A stretch of 64,000 bases of DNA from Chlorobiaceae bacterium (GCA_013334965.1 JAAXWO010000007.1:91799-155798); one strand, 5' to 3'; counted from the stretch's first letter, positions 37,331-46,635 are shown. Notes: generated from the letters alone by a model not told the origin. Translations and numbers: made by a program.

Positions 37331-38884
37331 TTAACTGTTTGAAATAGTGAGCCCCATATTTGTCAGTCGGTATTTCTGCATCCGACTCGTTGGTTTGTCA
37401 GGAATCGTCATTTCTATAACGCCAAGTTCCAATGCCGGCTGCAGATATGATTTGCGGAAGTGCTCTGCGTCCTTGAGGCCCATAGTATCTTGCAAAACCT
37501 GCCGATTCATATCACCTTTGAGAAACTGTAATAACCTTTTGACTTCCGGGGTGACTTCCGGGGTGACTTCCGGGGTGACTTCCGGGGTGACTTCCGAGGT
37601 GACTTCCGAGGTGACTTCCGAGGTGACTTCCGAGGTGACTTCCGAGGTGACTTCCGAGGTGACTTCCGAGGTGACTTCCGAGGTGACTTCCGAGGTGACT
37701 TCCGAGGTGACTTCCGGGGCATTAAAGGTAACGGTAACTCCAAGTTTCTTATCGGACAACCAGACGGGGTCCGGCAATCCACTCTCCTGACATTGACGGA
37801 TCATGAGCACACTACCTCGACCGGCCTTTTCCATAAGCCCTCGCAAGTAGAGAACATGGGCGATGTCGGGATTGCGCAAAACGGAGATGTGGCCTTTTGC
37901 CAGGCTCTCTTCGGTGACGCCTTCCGGTAGGGAGCCGGAGTTCCATATCTCCAGGCGTCTCGGAAAAACATGAATGCTGACACCACCGGACGCCGCACTG
38001 TAGTCACGGTGTGCCAGCGCATTGATAAGTGCCTCACGAACTGCATCTTCAGGGTAGAGAGGGGAATCCTGACGCTTCGGGTTACCCTTGAGGAACCGGG
38101 ATACCGTGGGAATGTTGCGAACAATGAACGAATATGCCTCCTCAAAAACAGCATGAAGCGGCCCCTCGAAGGACTTCATGTCGCTGAAGGTATCTCCTGC
38201 TTTATCCGAGTTATAACGCATTGCCCGGATTCGGGTTTGCGGTAAGCGTGCAGAGGGATATCTGGTGAACAGAACATCGCCGCCATTGGTGAGGCGGCCA
38301 TATTTCGCAACCGACAAATCCTCCAACACCATCGCCGGCTGGGTAATATCGCGGAAAAATGCCCGTCGAACGCGCTGTGCATCTTCTATAGCAGACTGAA
38401 CCTCCTTTAAATCGACATCTGCGTCGATGTCAGCAAATGAGAAACGACGCTCCCATCGCTCAGGCTCGACCTGGTGACGCATGACAATATCGCGAATGGT
38501 TTCCGCATCGGCTTTCTGCGTGATTTCACCTTTCCGTATGTAAATAACATCCTTGAACGCATAGGGTACGTCTCTGCCGAGAGGGACTTCGATAACAATG
38601 ACCGGTTTTTGCTCAAGTTTCTGCATTTGTACAGAAACCAGCGCTTTCGGAGAAATGCCGTCATGAAAACAACGTTCCAGATGAGCTATGGCATCGAGAG
38701 AAGCATCGACACCTAATACAATTTCCCCTCGATCATCTGCACCACAAATGATATAACCGCCAGCCGCGTTCAGGAATCCGCAAACGACCCGACCCAAAGT
38801 ATCGACATTGCGAATGCCGGATTTGAATTCGATTTGCTGACCTTCTCCGAGGGAAAGCATTTCCTTGATCTTTTCGGGTGTCAT
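37331..38884 (-). CDS. Schlafen AlbA_2 / HATPase_c_4 protein with EVTS repeats
   Basis: 517 residues. The N-terminal AlbA_2 domain (Schlafen-type) starts with LGEGQQIEFKSGIRNVDTLG and includes GGYIICGADDRGEIVLGVD. The central part, EDAVREALINALAHRDYSAA to RNPDIAHVLYLRGLMEKAGRGSVLMI, is a HATPase_c_4-like fold. A tandem EVTS/EVTP repeat (about 392-450) precedes a C-terminal winged-helix-like tail. Proteins of this design are often called ATP-dependent regulators and are common in defence regions; the function is unproven. Its start overlaps the DUF4062 stop as ATGA. Confidence 0.8.
   Translation of the reverse strand: MTPEKIKEMLSLGEGQQIEFKSGIRNVDTLGRVVCGFLNAAGGYIICGADDRGEIVLGVDASLDAIAHLERCFHDGISPKALVSVQMQKLEQKPVIVIEVPLGRDVPYAFKDVIYIRKGEITQKADAETIRDIVMRHQVEPERWERRFSFADIDADVDLKEVQSAIEDAQRVRRAFFRDITQPAMVLEDLSVAKYGRLTNGGDVLFTRYPSARLPQTRIRAMRYNSDKAGDTFSDMKSFEGPLHAVFEEAYSFIVRNIPTVSRFLKGNPKRQDSPLYPEDAVREALINALAHRDYSAASGGVSIHVFPRRLEIWNSGSLPEGVTEESLAKGHISVLRNPDIAHVLYLRGLMEKAGRGSVLMIRQCQESGLPDPVWLSDKKLGVTVTFNAPEVTSEVTSEVTSEVTSEVTSEVTSEVTSEVTSEVTSEVTSEVTPEVTPEVTPEVTPEVKRLLQFLKGDMNRQVLQDTMGLKDAEHFRKSYLQPALELGVIEMTIPDKPTSRMQKYRLTNMGLTISNS
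37542..37719. repeat. 12-base tandem repeat array in the AlbA_2 gene
   Basis: About 14.5 copies of a 12-base unit, GTGACTTCCGAG on the plus strand (ten copies) with a GTGACTTCCGGG variant (four copies at the left end). The unit is a multiple of three, so copy-number change alters protein length (EVTS/EVTP units) but not frame. The units are near-identical, which points to recent slippage or homogenisation. Confidence 0.95.
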
Positions 38885-39537
38885 ACTTCACCTCCTTGTT
38901 TAGGCAAAGGCGCTCCATTGGCGAAATTCTCCTTGATGAACTCCTCCACCTCCTGATAGCGAAAAAATTGCGCCCCCACGAACAGAGAACCGTCGTCAGT
39001 GGATCGAAACTTCTGAACCCAATTACCCCTTCGTTCTGCAAGAGGGACTGTCTCCGGTGATTCATGATCAATAGTGGCTTCTTCATAGAGATCGAGAATG
39101 CGTAGATCAGTAAAAACCCGGTTTTTTCCCAGGTTCAGATCTGCTCGCCCGCTCTTTCCTTTGAAACCAAGATTGTTCAACAATGTGCGCGCGAATACGA
39201 CTTGCTCATGAGCCAATATCCAACGAGGTTTTCCCAACTCAATCGCTTTCAGAATCTCCTGATGCGTTATTGATTTACTTAATGGGTCGTCTGGATCCTG
39301 GCCACTACCATAAGAGGGTGTGATGATACCGAGAAAAAGGTCACATTGTTCCACGGTAGCGAGACAGTTCTCGAACGCCGTCCGATCTGAGCGCACTGGA
39401 ACCGTACCCTTGTGTGACATCCACACTTCATATAGGCCATACGAAATCAGGAGCGTGTAAACGCGATCCAGTAATTCTTCGATGCCGTAAACAGTGGAGG
39501 ATACCATCACCCTCAGTTTGCGATTCTCCTTTTTCAT
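38881..39537 (-). CDS. DUF4062 domain protein
   Basis: 218 residues. The N-terminus LRVMVSSTVYGIEELLDRVY and the following CDLFLGIITPSYGSGQ and SITHQEILKAIELGKPRWIL match DUF4062, a TIR/SIR2-like nucleotide-binding fold found in many defence and signalling proteins. The rest is a variable helical region. It is coupled to both neighbours: its start overlaps the broken hsdM stop and its stop overlaps the AlbA_2 ATPase start, both as ATGA. A fused equivalent of this gene plus an ATPase occurs at 41134-42657. Confidence 0.8.
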   Translation of the reverse strand: MKKENRKLRVMVSSTVYGIEELLDRVYTLLISYGLYEVWMSHKGTVPVRSDRTAFENCLATVEQCDLFLGIITPSYGSGQDPDDPLSKSITHQEILKAIELGKPRWILAHEQVVFARTLLNNLGFKGKSGRADLNLGKNRVFTDLRILDLYEEATIDHESPETVPLAERRGNWVQKFRSTDDGSLFVGAQFFRYQEVEEFIKENFANGAPLPKQGGEV

Positions 39538-41058
39538 GTGGCTGTACCTCCTTGCTCTTCAAGCACTTTGAAAAGGCCATTCATCGAGTCCCTCAAAGCC
39601 ATCGAACTTTCCTGCCAGTTCGCAATAACCTGTTTCAGGGTATCCTGTCTATATTCGCCGGTGTCGTCCGACACCATCATCTGCTGTTTATTCGCTGCTC
39701 GAACATAGAGCGGAATGCTCAGGTTATTGCCTTTCTCGCAGATCTCGTCATTGCTGACCACACGCGAAAAGCCATCTTCTTCGCCGAACGTCTTGTAGAT
39801 ATCGACAATCCGCTGGATATGGTCTTCGGTGAGGAAGCTTTGCGCTCTCTCGCGGGTGACTTCGTTTACCGCGTTGATGAAAAGCACCCTGTTTCGGCGC
39901 TCTTTCGACTTGCTCATGCGGCAGATGACGACGCATGCCTCCATGGGCGAGTTGTAAAAGAGATTTGGGCCGAGACCCAGCACACACTCCACAACATCAT
40001 GGGCGACCAGCTTTTCGCGCATTGAGGACTCTTCGTTGCGAAACAGCACGCCGTGCGGAAACAGGATGGCGCAGCGTCCTGAACCGGGTTTCATGCTCTT
40101 GACAATGTGCTGCCAGAAGGCATAGTCGGCACGGCCCTGTGGCGGGGTGCCATAGAGGTTCCGCCCCCAGGGATCGGCAGCCCAGGCTTCGCGGTCCCAC
40201 TTGCTTGATGGAGTAAGGCGGATTGGCCAGCACCACGTCAAACTGCATCAGGCGATCACCTTCGAGAAAGGCAGGATTGGCTAATGTGTCGCCTCGCAGA
40301 ATGCGGAAGTCCTCGATGCCGTGCAGGAACAGGTTCATCCTTCCGATGGCCGAAGTGAGCAGGTTACGCTCCTGGCCGAACAGCCGGAGGTTTCGCCACT
40401 CCTTGTATTGCCGTTTCAGATGCGTGACGGATGAGAGCAGCATACCTGCCGAGCCGCAGGTCGGGTCGTAGATCGACTCGCCTGGCATGGGTTCGAGCAT
40501 CTCGGTCATCAGGTTGACCACCGTGCGGTTGGTGTAGAATTCCGCTGCGGTATGACCTGAGTCATCAGCAAATTTCTTGATCAAAAATTCGTATCCGATA
40601 CCCAGTTCATCCTCCGGGCAATTTGCCAGCGAAAGCGTCTGCGAACTGAAGTGCTCGATCAGCTCCCGCAGCATGTGATCGGGCAACCGCTCCTTGTTGG
40701 TCCACTGGGCATCACCAAAAACTCCGTAAAGCGTATCCGGGTTAACGCGTTCAATTTCCCGAAGGGCATCCTGGATGGCACTGCCCACATTCCTGACCTG
40801 GGTACGGGTCGTTCTCCAGTGTGCCTCTTCCGGAATCTGAAACCGATGCTGCTCGGGAAGTGCCGCATATTCCTGGTCACCGCTGGACTCTTTTAAAGCA
40901 TCGGCAAGCTCTTCATCATATACGTCGCACAGGCGCTTGTAGAACAGCAAAGGAAAAATGAACTGCTTGTAATCTCCCGCATCGATAAATCCTCGCAACA
41001 GGGTGGCCGCGCCCCACAGGTAGGATTCGAGTTCCGATACTGATATGTTTCCGGCCAT
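39534..41058 (-). pseudogene. hsdM: Second type I methyltransferase HsdM, frameshifted
   Basis: The N-terminal 290 codons (from 41058) include the helical N-domain (LRGFIDAGDYKQFIFPLLFYKRL), SAM motif I YDPTCGSAGMLL and the catalytic VVLANPPYSIKQ. At position 40200 one extra base shifts the frame: the sequence that should read IKQWDREAWAADPWG continues only in the next frame, which stays open to 39534 with normal HsdM C-terminal content (CAILFPHGVLFRNEE, ECVLGLGPNLFYN). Without the insertion the gene would be a full-length HsdM of about 508 residues. It may be a real inactivation or a sequencing error in the C(A)C run. An intact hsdM lies upstream. Confidence 0.88.
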
Positions 41059-41088
41059 GAGTAAATAGTTGATTCGTTCACCCTCTCG

Positions 41089-41131
41089 AAACCTGACATT
41101 TCCTGCAGAAAAACCTGACGTTTCCCTGACG
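41089..41131. repeat. Helically phased GTCAGG direct repeats before hsdM2
   Basis: Plus-strand AAACCTGACATTTCC (41089-41103) and AAACCTGACGTTTCC (41111-41125) are near-identical copies 22 bases apart, and a third CCTGACG begins at 41125, 11 bases after the second. The spacing of 11 and 22 bases puts all copies on one face of the helix. It lies in the 75-base gap between a winged-helix ATPase gene and hsdM2, a position suited to an operator. Confidence 0.6.
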
Positions 41132-41133
41132 AT

Positions 41134-42657
41134 TCATCTGCTTATTTCGTAACGGGTACCGCGTCCCTTGCCGATACGAACCAGCAGTGCGAATTCGACC
41201 ATTGATGCAAAGTCCTGAACAGCCGTTTCCCTCGTAACATTGAATGTCTTGCAAACCCATCCACTGGTAACTGATCCGTTCAGTACAGCTTCTTTGAGAA
41301 TTGCCTTTTGACGGTCAGTCAGTTTTGCCTCAACTGATGGCTTTAATGACTGAACTGCCTTTTCAGTAGTGCGGATACGATCAAGGTTATCACCAGCTCC
41401 CGGAAACGTCAGAACAACTTCACCGTCAGAGAGATTAATAACCGGCTTATCCAGACCATGATCCAGCATGGCATCTTGCATACGCATAATCCCTGTACCA
41501 CGCTCCTCCATCCGGCCAAGAAAAACGAGACCTTGCGCGATATTTGGGTTCCGGGATTGTGATCGTGCATTGCCTGACCGAAGTTTTTTGAGAGTCAGGT
41601 TATCCGGGAGATTGCCCGGACTGACAATTTCAATCCTGTCCTTAAAGACATCAACAGTCACTCGACGGGCTGCATCCTCATAGTCGCGGTGCGCAAGGGC
41701 GTTGACCAGCCCTTCACGTAATGCCTCTACCGGATATTCGTCTACTTCGATTCTCTGTAAACCGACAACACGCAGGGGATGTCTTGTGTTCTTGCGAATG
41801 AAGGTTACCGTCTCGTCAATAGCTTCAGACAATGGTTTTCGAATGGTGGCATGATCGAGAGGTTTTGCTGTTCGGGTGACCCCAACGTATGCGGCAACCT
41901 GAATACGGGCGTGAGCAAAATAAATCGATGGATCTGGTGCCAGAAGCATGAGTCCTGCTGCTGTTGCATAATACTGGTTGCGCTCATCTTTCCATAAATA
42001 GCCGCGTTGCCAGAGTGAGTGCTTTACATCGTCATCGCCGATACTGTCAGAGTCTGCGTCCTCAGCATTGGCAACCAACCGGTGGGCAATGGGCATGTTG
42101 ATCTCTTCCCATGGTAATACTTCCAGGCGCTGACGCTCAAAAAGCGAGGCTATGTGAATAGTCTGCAAGGCGGAAGTATTCTGATCTGATGTCGGTTCGA
42201 GATCATACGTCTCTTTAATGTGTCGGACAAGACGTTTTCTGACTGCTTCCTGCAATCCTTCGATAGTATCAAAACGCTCGTATTTGTGGCCATCCGACTT
42301 GATCTCATTGATAAACACGTCGGCTTCCGGTGACCGCGTCAAATCATTCGGCCCCTTGATGAGAATCAGTGCCGGTAATTTAAAATCCCTGGCAAAGCGA
42401 TATTCATGGTGGGTTGCTGATAGTCCATCGACCGGACGTCCGTACTCTTTCCATACGATGCCTACATAAACCTGACAGGAGCGTAACAACTCAAGGTATG
42501 CTTGTGGATCGGGCCGAAGTGCCGTTGGCTCTTCTTCAAATAATACCGGCACACAATGCTGTGAAAGAAAAGGATCCGTAGAGAGCAGAATCTGCAACGC
42601 CAGCCGTTCGTCCCCAAGCTCTTTCTGGACCGAGCTGATGAAAACCCTGATCCTCAT
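41134..42657 (-). CDS. DUF4062 - HATPase_c_4 - winged-helix fusion protein
   Basis: 507 residues. DUF4062 at the N-terminus (IRVFISSVQKELGDERLALQ, VYVGIVWKEYG, THHEYRFARDFKLPALILIK), then a Schlafen-associated ATPase-like part (EYPVEALREGLVNALAHRDYEDAARRV, RNPNIAQGLVFLGRMEERGTGIMRM) and a C-terminal winged helix (LTDRQKAILKEAVLNGSVTSGWVCKTFNVTRETA). No AlbA_2 domain is obvious, unlike the neighbour at 37331. Its start overlaps the hsdM stop as ATGA, so it is part of the hsd operon. Possible role: sensor or regulator of the restriction locus; unproven. Confidence 0.8.
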   Translation of the reverse strand: MRIRVFISSVQKELGDERLALQILLSTDPFLSQHCVPVLFEEEPTALRPDPQAYLELLRSCQVYVGIVWKEYGRPVDGLSATHHEYRFARDFKLPALILIKGPNDLTRSPEADVFINEIKSDGHKYERFDTIEGLQEAVRKRLVRHIKETYDLEPTSDQNTSALQTIHIASLFERQRLEVLPWEEINMPIAHRLVANAEDADSDSIGDDDVKHSLWQRGYLWKDERNQYYATAAGLMLLAPDPSIYFAHARIQVAAYVGVTRTAKPLDHATIRKPLSEAIDETVTFIRKNTRHPLRVVGLQRIEVDEYPVEALREGLVNALAHRDYEDAARRVTVDVFKDRIEIVSPGNLPDNLTLKKLRSGNARSQSRNPNIAQGLVFLGRMEERGTGIMRMQDAMLDHGLDKPVINLSDGEVVLTFPGAGDNLDRIRTTEKAVQSLKPSVEAKLTDRQKAILKEAVLNGSVTSGWVCKTFNVTRETAVQDFASMVEFALLVRIGKGRGTRYEISR

Positions 42658-44174
42658 AATAGTCCCTCCCGTTTCAACAGCTCCTTCAGGCGGTCTTCAG
42701 TCGCATACGCTGAGGCCAAAGACTCCTTGAGGTTCTTCATGGCCTGCTCAACCGACATGGATTCTTCCTCGATCAACGGTTCCACGTAACGGGGTATGTT
42801 CAGGTTGTAGTCGTTCTCCCGGATTTCATCGAGCGTGACAACGCGGCAGACGCCATCGACATCCTGATACTCTTCATACCAGCGATGAATACGCTCCACA
42901 TGCTCCGGCAACAATTCGTTCTGGGCTCTGCCGGTTTTGAACTCCTTCGACGCGTCGATAAAGAGCACCTTTTTTCGACGCTCTTTTGGTTTGCTGTCTC
43001 GAAAGACCAGAACACAAGGAGCAAGACCTGTGCCATAAAAGATGTTCTGCCCCAACCCGATCACTGAATCGAGGATATCCATCTCAAGCAATTTGCGGCG
43101 AATCTCACCTTCTTTGGACATGCGGAACAGCACTCCATGGGGAAGCACTACCGCCATACGACCCGTCAGGTAAGCCATGGATCTGATCATGTGCTGAACC
43201 CAGGCGAAGTCACCGGACTTTGCTGGCGGAAGTCCGGCAAAATTGCGGCCATATGGATCGTTGATCCAGACATCATCCCCCCACTTCTCCAGCGAAAATG
43301 GAGGATTGGCGATCACACAGTCAAATGTCGCAATGTTGTCCCCCGTATAGAACGCAGGCAACCGTAGCGTGTCGCCTCTCTCAATATGAAAGTCTTCAGC
43401 ACCGTGGAGAAAAAGGTTCATCCGGGCGATGGCGGATGTGGTAAGGTTTTTCTCCTGACCATAGAGCTTGCCCAGCATGAGGTTCTCGTCGCCGCCATGT
43501 TCTTTGACATAATGGAGCGCCTCAAGGAGCATTCCGCCCGTCCCGCAGGCAGGATCATAAATGGACTCACCTGCTGCTGGGGCAAGGATACGAACCATCA
43601 GTGTTACAACGGAGCGAGGCGTGTAGAACTCCCCGGCTTTCTTGTTGGTCAGGTCAGCGAACTTCTTGATCAGGTACTCATAGGCCTGACCGAGAATGTC
43701 GGCCTTGCAATACTCGTTGCCAAGGTTGAACGATGAAAAATGCTCTATCAGATCCTTGAGCAGTTCATCGGAAAGGCGATCTTTGTTGGTCCATTGAGCA
43801 TCACCGAAAATGCCGTATAGACTATCTGGGTTAGCCTGTTCAATGCCCCGCATCGCATTTTGAAGCGCATGACCGACATTGGAACTCCTGATACGGACAT
43901 CGTCCCAATGAAAGCCCTCTGGAACCTGAAAACGATGGTTCTCAGGGAACTGCGCGAATTCAGTATCTCCTGCTGACTCTTCAAGGGCGGTAGCATACTC
44001 TTCGTCGTAAACATCGGAAATCCGCTTGAAGAAGAGCAGCGGGAAAATGTAGGTTTTGAAATCAGCCGCATCGACAGGGCCACGAAGAATATTGGCTGCC
44101 TCCCACAGATTCCCTGAGAGGGTACCGATATCCTGACCGACTGCTTTGTTGTTTTCGTTCTTTCTGCCCGCCAT
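42654..44174 (-). CDS. hsdM: Type I restriction enzyme methyltransferase HsdM
   Basis: 506 residues, full length. N-terminal helical domain (LRGPVDAADFKTYIFPLLFFKRISDVYDEE), SAM motif I IYDPACGTGGMLLEALH near residue 213 and catalytic NPPFSLEKW near residue 295 (N6-adenine methyltransferase). The C-terminal part continues in one frame, in contrast to hsdM2 at 39534-41058. It is the first gene of the island operon. Two HsdM subunits with one HsdS form the methyltransferase; whether this M or the damaged one was the original partner of the local HsdS is open. Confidence 0.95.
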   Translation of the reverse strand: MAGRKNENNKAVGQDIGTLSGNLWEAANILRGPVDAADFKTYIFPLLFFKRISDVYDEEYATALEESAGDTEFAQFPENHRFQVPEGFHWDDVRIRSSNVGHALQNAMRGIEQANPDSLYGIFGDAQWTNKDRLSDELLKDLIEHFSSFNLGNEYCKADILGQAYEYLIKKFADLTNKKAGEFYTPRSVVTLMVRILAPAAGESIYDPACGTGGMLLEALHYVKEHGGDENLMLGKLYGQEKNLTTSAIARMNLFLHGAEDFHIERGDTLRLPAFYTGDNIATFDCVIANPPFSLEKWGDDVWINDPYGRNFAGLPPAKSGDFAWVQHMIRSMAYLTGRMAVVLPHGVLFRMSKEGEIRRKLLEMDILDSVIGLGQNIFYGTGLAPCVLVFRDSKPKERRKKVLFIDASKEFKTGRAQNELLPEHVERIHRWYEEYQDVDGVCRVVTLDEIRENDYNLNIPRYVEPLIEEESMSVEQAMKNLKESLASAYATEDRLKELLKREGLL

Positions 44175-44409
44175 TCGGCTTAATGGTTATTTGTGTCATC
44201 GGCTCAAGCGCTATTGCCCGCAGCTCATAATTCCAGCCTGATACCCATCGCCCAGTCACACGGTTGACCAATGATAGACGAATAACTACCTGTATTTGAA
44301 ATGTACAATTATCGATCAAAATATAACAGGTTACAGGGCCTGAGGAGAGGCGTCCTCCAGCCGTGGAGAGCACTGGAGATATGTGACAAAAACGGCCATA
44401 AGGGCACAA

Positions 44410-44439
44410 AAAAAGGAAGCCATATCCGGCTTCCTTTTT
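44410..44439 (-). terminator. Intrinsic terminator after the transaldolase gene
   Basis: A 12-base inverted repeat (AAAAAGGAAGCC at 44410-44421 and its complement at 44428-44439, loop of 6) followed by a T-run on the minus strand. It lies about 30 bases after the transaldolase stop. It separates that gene from the hsd operon, whose start at 44174 lies beyond a roughly 235-base AT-rich gap that should hold the hsd promoter. Confidence 0.85.
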
Positions 44440-44468
44440 GAATGATCGTATGAACTGGAGACTGACGC

Positions 44469-45137
44469 CTACTTCTTCATGACGGCGGCGTCTTCCATGA
44501 ACTTTTTCAGGCCGCTGTCGGTCAGCGGGTGGTTGGCCAGCTGTTTGATGACCGAGTAGGGAATGGTGGCGATGTCGGCACCCATCATGGCGGCTTCGAC
44601 GACGTGCTGGGGATGGCGGACGCTGGCCACGATCACTTCGGTCAGGTAGCCGTAGTTGTCGTACATGGTGACGATCTGCTCGACCAGGCCCATGCCGTCG
44701 GTGCTGATGTCGTCGAGGCGACCGACGAAGGGGCTGACGTAGTTGGCGCCAGCCTTGGCTGCAAGCAGCGCCTGGTTCGGCGTGAATACGAGCGTCGCGT
44801 TGGTCCTGATACCCTGCTGTGAGAAATGCTTGATCGCCTTGAGGCCGTCAATGGTGAGCGGGCACTTGACGACCACGTTTTCGTGGATCGCGGCGAGGTC
44901 CTCGCCCTGGGCGATCATCTCTTCTGCTTTCAGGGTGGTCACTTCCGCACTGACCGGTCCGTCGACGATGTCACATATCTTGGCGATATGGGCCTTGAAG
45001 TCGCTGTAGGTGAAGTTCGCCGGATCGGTGACGATTTTGGCGATCAGCGAGGGGTTTGTCGTGACGCCGTCGAGCACGCCGAGTTCGTCGGCGGCGCGGA
45101 TTTCGTCAAGACTGGCGGTATCGATGAAAAATTTCAT
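44469..45137 (-). CDS. Small transaldolase / fructose-6-phosphate aldolase family
   Basis: 222-residue TalC/MipB-type class I aldolase. [20 protein letters not shown] starts the barrel, TTNPSL and the Schiff-base lysine in [14 protein letters not shown] follow, and [29 protein letters not shown] and [10 protein letters not shown] are the conserved family blocks. It probably acts in sugar-phosphate exchange (transaldolase rather than F6P aldolase, which sequence alone does not settle). It starts 9 bases after the deoxyhypusine-synthase-like gene, so the two are co-transcribed. Confidence 0.93.
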   Translation of the reverse strand: MKFFIDTASLDEIRAADELGVLDGVTTNPSLIAKIVTDPANFTYSDFKAHIAKICDIVDGPVSAEVTTLKAEEMIAQGEDLAAIHENVVVKCPLTIDGLKAIKHFSQQGIRTNATLVFTPNQALLAAKAGANYVSPFVGRLDDISTDGMGLVEQIVTMYDNYGYLTEVIVASVRHPQHVVEAAMMGADIATIPYSVIKQLANHPLTDSGLKKFMEDAAVMKK

Positions 45138-45146
45138 GGTGCCTCC

Positions 45147-46196
45147 TCAGGCGTTGACTGTTTTGCCGTCGAGCATGGCGTTGAAGTTCTTTGCTGTCCT
45201 TCCGGCCCAGTTGCCCTTGTGATAGGCGTAACCGGCGATAAGCGGGAATGCGAGGGTCGCTTCGGCGTAGACCATCTGTTCGTAGACCGTATCGACCTTG
45301 CCCCATGAGCTGGCCTCTTTCAGCGTCGAACCGGAGAGCGCGCCGTCGCGTTCGTCGGCCACGGTGATCTGCACGGCATAGGTGTGCATCGAGACATCTT
45401 CGTAACCGAGGACCTCTGCTGCGACCACGATATCCTGCGTGAAGTTCTTCGGCACGCCGCCGCCGATCATGAAGATGCCGGTTTTGTCGTTTTCGATCTT
45501 GATTTTTGTCAACTCGCGGAAATCCTTGACCGAGTCGATCGAAACATGGTTGTCGGGGTTGTGCCACTGGTGGTGCACAAGACCGAACCCTGCCGAACAG
45601 TCGGAGAATGCGGGGCAGAAAATCGGCACGCCCTTTTCGTAGGCCTTGTAGACGATCGAATTTTTATCGTGGCCCTTCTCTTCGATGTAGCGACCCATCT
45701 CGACGATGAATTCGCGCGATGAGTAGGCGCCCGGCTTCATGGAGTTGGCAATGATGGCCGTGGTGTCGTCGCAGATGCGGAGGTCGTCTTCGTCGATGTA
45801 GGTGTCGTAGATACGGTCGATGCTCAGCTCCCTGAGTTCGGAGTCGTCTGCGAACTGGCTGCCTTTGTAGTGCTTGAAGCCGAGCGCCTCGAAAAAGTCC
45901 TGGTCGACGATGTTGGCGCCGGTCGAGACGATGGCGTCAACCATGTGGTTTTCGATCATGTCGATGATGACCTGCTTGAGTCCTGCGCTGATCAGCGATC
46001 CTGCAAGGGTGAGGATGACTGCGCAATCCTTGTCCTTCTGCATGAGGTCGACGATCGATGCGGCACGCGCAAGGTTCCTGGCCTGGAATGCCATGTCGGC
46101 CATCTGATCGACCATGGGCACAACGTTGTGTTTCTTGATTTCGATATGCCTGATAGGCTCTTTCAAAAATTCCGCTTTTTTCATCGACGTATGCAT
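45147..46196 (-). CDS. Deoxyhypusine synthase-like protein
   Basis: 349 residues. The deoxyhypusine synthase fold is visible in TLAGSLISAGLKQVIIDMIE, IVSTGANIVDQDFFEALG, FCPAFSDCSAGFGL and IGGGVPKNFTQDI. The C-terminal LKEASSWGKVDT contains the lysine equivalent to the enzyme's active-site residue. Bacteria lack eIF5A, so the product is more likely homospermidine-type polyamine chemistry or an unknown transfer; the role is inferred. AGGAG seven bases before the ATG supports the start at 46196. It is paired with the small transaldolase gene. Confidence 0.88.
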   Translation of the reverse strand: MHTSMKKAEFLKEPIRHIEIKKHNVVPMVDQMADMAFQARNLARAASIVDLMQKDKDCAVILTLAGSLISAGLKQVIIDMIENHMVDAIVSTGANIVDQDFFEALGFKHYKGSQFADDSELRELSIDRIYDTYIDEDDLRICDDTTAIIANSMKPGAYSSREFIVEMGRYIEEKGHDKNSIVYKAYEKGVPIFCPAFSDCSAGFGLVHHQWHNPDNHVSIDSVKDFRELTKIKIENDKTGIFMIGGGVPKNFTQDIVVAAEVLGYEDVSMHTYAVQITVADERDGALSGSTLKEASSWGKVDTVYEQMVYAEATLAFPLIAGYAYHKGNWAGRTAKNFNAMLDGKTVNA

Positions 46197-46233
46197 TGGT
46201 GACTCCTGTGCCGTTATTTTTGCAAATAAAAAA

Positions 46234-46337
46234 AGGAGAGCAAGCTGACTATATCACACACTCACATTGCCGGATGCTGCTTCCTTCCGGACCTGACATG
46301 GTTGGGCAAGAGAATGTTGTATAGGACTTACTCTCCT
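46234..46337 (-). ncRNA. ffs: Signal recognition particle RNA (bacterial 4.5S type)
   Basis: The minus strand carries the SRP signature GTCAGGTCCGGAAGGAAGCA with its asymmetric loop and GGAA-type apical region, within about 104 bases. AGGAGAG at 46331-46337 (minus-strand 5' end) pairs with CTCTCCT at 46234-46240, followed by a T-run that ends transcription. The size and short form fit 4.5S RNA without an Alu domain. The roughly 300 bases to trpS show no further gene. Confidence 0.9.
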
Positions 46338-46635
46338 AAATGGGTTTGTTTTTATTGACAACGCAATTAAAAACAAGTGGACTAATATAGCTTTCCAATT
46401 ACAAAAAACAAAAACAATGCTTTTAACTTTGTCGCAACTGTTATAACTTCGAAAGCAAGTAAACGATAGGCCTGAAAACACTGTCCCATCAGCGTTTTCG
46501 AGTCGATGCCATAAAATGTCGTGAGCGGTTTGGGTGCGAGTCGAACGGTGCGCAGAAACCGGAGTCCAGCGACGCAATCGAAACGCAGAACCAATTTATA
46601 GTGGCGGTTACTGACAAGCCACGAAACACGGCGAT

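Noticed and set aside
37542..37719. Short regular repeat that could suggest a CRISPR array
   Set aside because: The 12-base units are contiguous with no spacers and encode part of a protein.
39997..40200. C-terminal tail of the first hsdM2 frame
   Set aside because: The residues after the frameshift are out of frame with HsdM homology and do not represent a protein domain.
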